Assembly (NCBI RefSeq): GCF_001544575.2 | Contig: NZ_FCNY02000018.1 | Location: 81,628 to 145,627 of the forward strand | DNA length: 64,000 bases | Reading direction: 5' to 3' | Source: Caballeronia cordobensis | GTDB lineage: Bacteria; Pseudomonadota; Gammaproteobacteria; Burkholderiales; Burkholderiaceae | In this document: one piece after another, positions 63,043 to 64,000 of the stretch | Position numbering within the stretch: the stretch's first letter is position 1 | Layout: every line of letters starts with the position of its first letter | The notes under the pieces: generated by a model | The model's input: only the letters and a program-made list of their open reading frames with translations | The model's database searches: none | Told to the model about the DNA's origin: nothing | Position numbers and translations under genes: made by a program

Positions 63043-63876
63043 ATGGACTGGATATTGATGGTGAAGGCGCTGATTCTCGGCGTCGTCGAGGGCTTGACCG
63101 AATTCCTGCCGGTCTCCAGCACGGGGCACCTGATCGTGGCGGGCAGCTTGCTGAACTTCACCGACGCACAGTCGAAAACCTTCGACGTCGTCATTCAATT
63201 CGGCGCGATTCTGGCGATCTGCTGGGAATACCGCGCGAAAATCGGCTCGGTGGTGACGGGCCTGCCGGTGCGCGCCGACGCACGGCGCTTCACGATCAAT
63301 GTGATCATCGCGACCATTCCCGCCATCGTGCTCGGCCTGCTGTTCGAGAAGCACATCAAGTCGGTGCTGTTTTCGCCGGTGCCGGTGTCGGTGGCGCTGA
63401 TCATCGGCGGCATCGTGATTCTGTGGGCGGAAGCGCGCCAGCGCGAACGCGGCGCGCTGACACGCGTGCATTCCGTCGACGACCTGACCTACGGCGACGC
63501 CTTCAAGGTCGGTCTCGCGCAATGTTTCGCGCTGATTCCCGGCACGTCGCGCTCGGGCGCGACGATCATCGGCGGGATGCTGTTCGGGCTGGAGCGGCGC
63601 GTCGCCACCGAGTTTTCGTTCTTCCTCGCCATTCCGATCATCTTCGGCGCGACGATCTACGAAATGGCGAAGTACTGGCGCACGCTGACCGTGGACGATC
63701 TCGGCCTCTTCGCCATCGGACTGATCGCGGCGTTCATCAGCGCCTTCGTCTGCGTGCGCTGGCTGCTGCGCTACGTCGCGTCGCACGATTTCACGGCGTT
63801 CGCGTGGTATCGCATCGGCTTCGGCTTGCTGATTTTGATCGTCGGGTATAGCGGCGGCTTGAGCTGGGCCGACTGA
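63043..63876 (+). CDS. uppP: Undecaprenyl-diphosphatase
   Basis: A 277-residue integral membrane phosphatase (BacA/UppP) that recycles the peptidoglycan carrier lipid by converting undecaprenyl diphosphate to the monophosphate. The motifs are VVEGLTEFLPVSSTGHLIV near residue 15 and LIPGTSRSGATIIGGML near 170, with the catalytic Glu, Ser and Arg. About eight membrane segments. Two hairpins follow the stop. Confidence 0.96.
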   Translation: MDWILMVKALILGVVEGLTEFLPVSSTGHLIVAGSLLNFTDAQSKTFDVVIQFGAILAICWEYRAKIGSVVTGLPVRADARRFTINVIIATIPAIVLGLLFEKHIKSVLFSPVPVSVALIIGGIVILWAEARQRERGALTRVHSVDDLTYGDAFKVGLAQCFALIPGTSRSGATIIGGMLFGLERRVATEFSFFLAIPIIFGATIYEMAKYWRTLTVDDLGLFAIGLIAAFISAFVCVRWLLRYVASHDFTAFAWYRIGFGLLILIVGYSGGLSWAD

Positions 63877-63899
63877 TTTCCCGCTGCGCGCCACAAGAA

Positions 63900-63925
63900 A
63901 AACGCCACGGCTTGCCGTGGCGTCA
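63900..63925 (+). terminator. Hairpin after uppP (first of two)
   Basis: Stem ACGCCACGG / CCGTGGCGT with loop CTTG; no T-run on the plus strand, while an A-run to its left makes it a better terminator for the minus strand. Confidence 0.6.
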
Positions 63926-63936
63926 GACTGCTGACC

Positions 63937-63967
63937 AACCCCACGTTTTCTCAACGTGGGGTTTTCT
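63937..63967 (+). terminator. Intrinsic terminator after uppP (second of two)
   Basis: An 11-base-pair stem AACCCCACGTT / AACGTGGGGTT with loop TTCTC, followed by TTCTTTTTC. Confidence 0.8.
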
Positions 63968-64000
63968 TTTTCACCCGAAGGCGATTTGAGCGCTCACCGG

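Overview
The window is high-GC DNA from a betaproteobacterium of the Burkholderiaceae. It most resembles Paraburkholderia or Caballeronia: it carries a Burkholderia-type trimeric porin, the block yicC-gmk-rpoZ-spoT-greB, a minCDE operon, and ftsK-lolA-rarA-serS in nearly the usual order. Almost all of it is dense, ordinary chromosomal coding sequence with short gaps. Genus and species cannot be fixed by reading alone.

Layout. 1-8.2 kb: the end of ftsK, lolA, a small exported protein, a LysR regulator divergent from an agmatinase/guanidinobutyrase gene, an NCS1 permease, rarA, serS and tRNA-Ser(CGA). 8.2-9.1 kb: a CRISPR array of 14 good repeats plus one degenerate repeat, with no cas gene anywhere in the window. 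9.1-13.3 kb: a lipoprotein, map, a GNAT acetyltransferase and minCDE. 13.6-20.9 kb: an accessory stretch of small exported or disordered proteins, an OpgC-like membrane protein, an MHS transporter, a TonB-like lipoprotein, and a candidate polymorphic-toxin/immunity pair next to tRNA-Ser(UGA). 20.9-31.1 kb: the minus-strand operon rph-rdgB-hemW-MFS, then yicC-gmk-rpoZ-spoT, three tandem tRNA-Arg genes and greB. 31.2-41.3 kb: a porin, a candidate sRNA in a long AT-rich gap, an exonuclease/GIY-YIG fusion, a secreted chorismate mutase, tRNA-Thr, fbp, pepN and a DUF4136 lipoprotein.

41.5-48.7 kb is the most distinctive part: seven tightly packed or overlapping genes. They encode a CDP-alcohol phosphatidyltransferase, a 2-oxoglutarate/Fe(II) oxygenase, a flippase-like membrane protein, a nucleotidyltransferase, a PEP mutase fused to a second nucleotidyltransferase domain, phosphonopyruvate decarboxylase and an aminoethylphosphonate transaminase. 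Three genes make 2-aminoethylphosphonate (AEP) from PEP. The remaining genes suggest that AEP is activated as CMP-AEP, joined to a lipid (a phosphonolipid), perhaps hydroxylated and then flipped across the membrane. The end product is inferred.

49.3-58.0 kb is a six-gene minus-strand purine-base catabolic operon (xdhA, xdhB, xdhC, an adenine-deaminase-type enzyme, a purine permease and guanine deaminase). 58.3-64 kb holds dsbB, an amidase, hemN, a YkgJ-type cysteine-cluster protein, a DUF1439 protein and uppP, followed by two hairpin terminators.

Several small genes that are easy to miss are included: a 59-residue membrane protein at 14187-14366, a 49-residue protein at 35568-35717, and two short disordered proteins near 18.0-18.4 kb.
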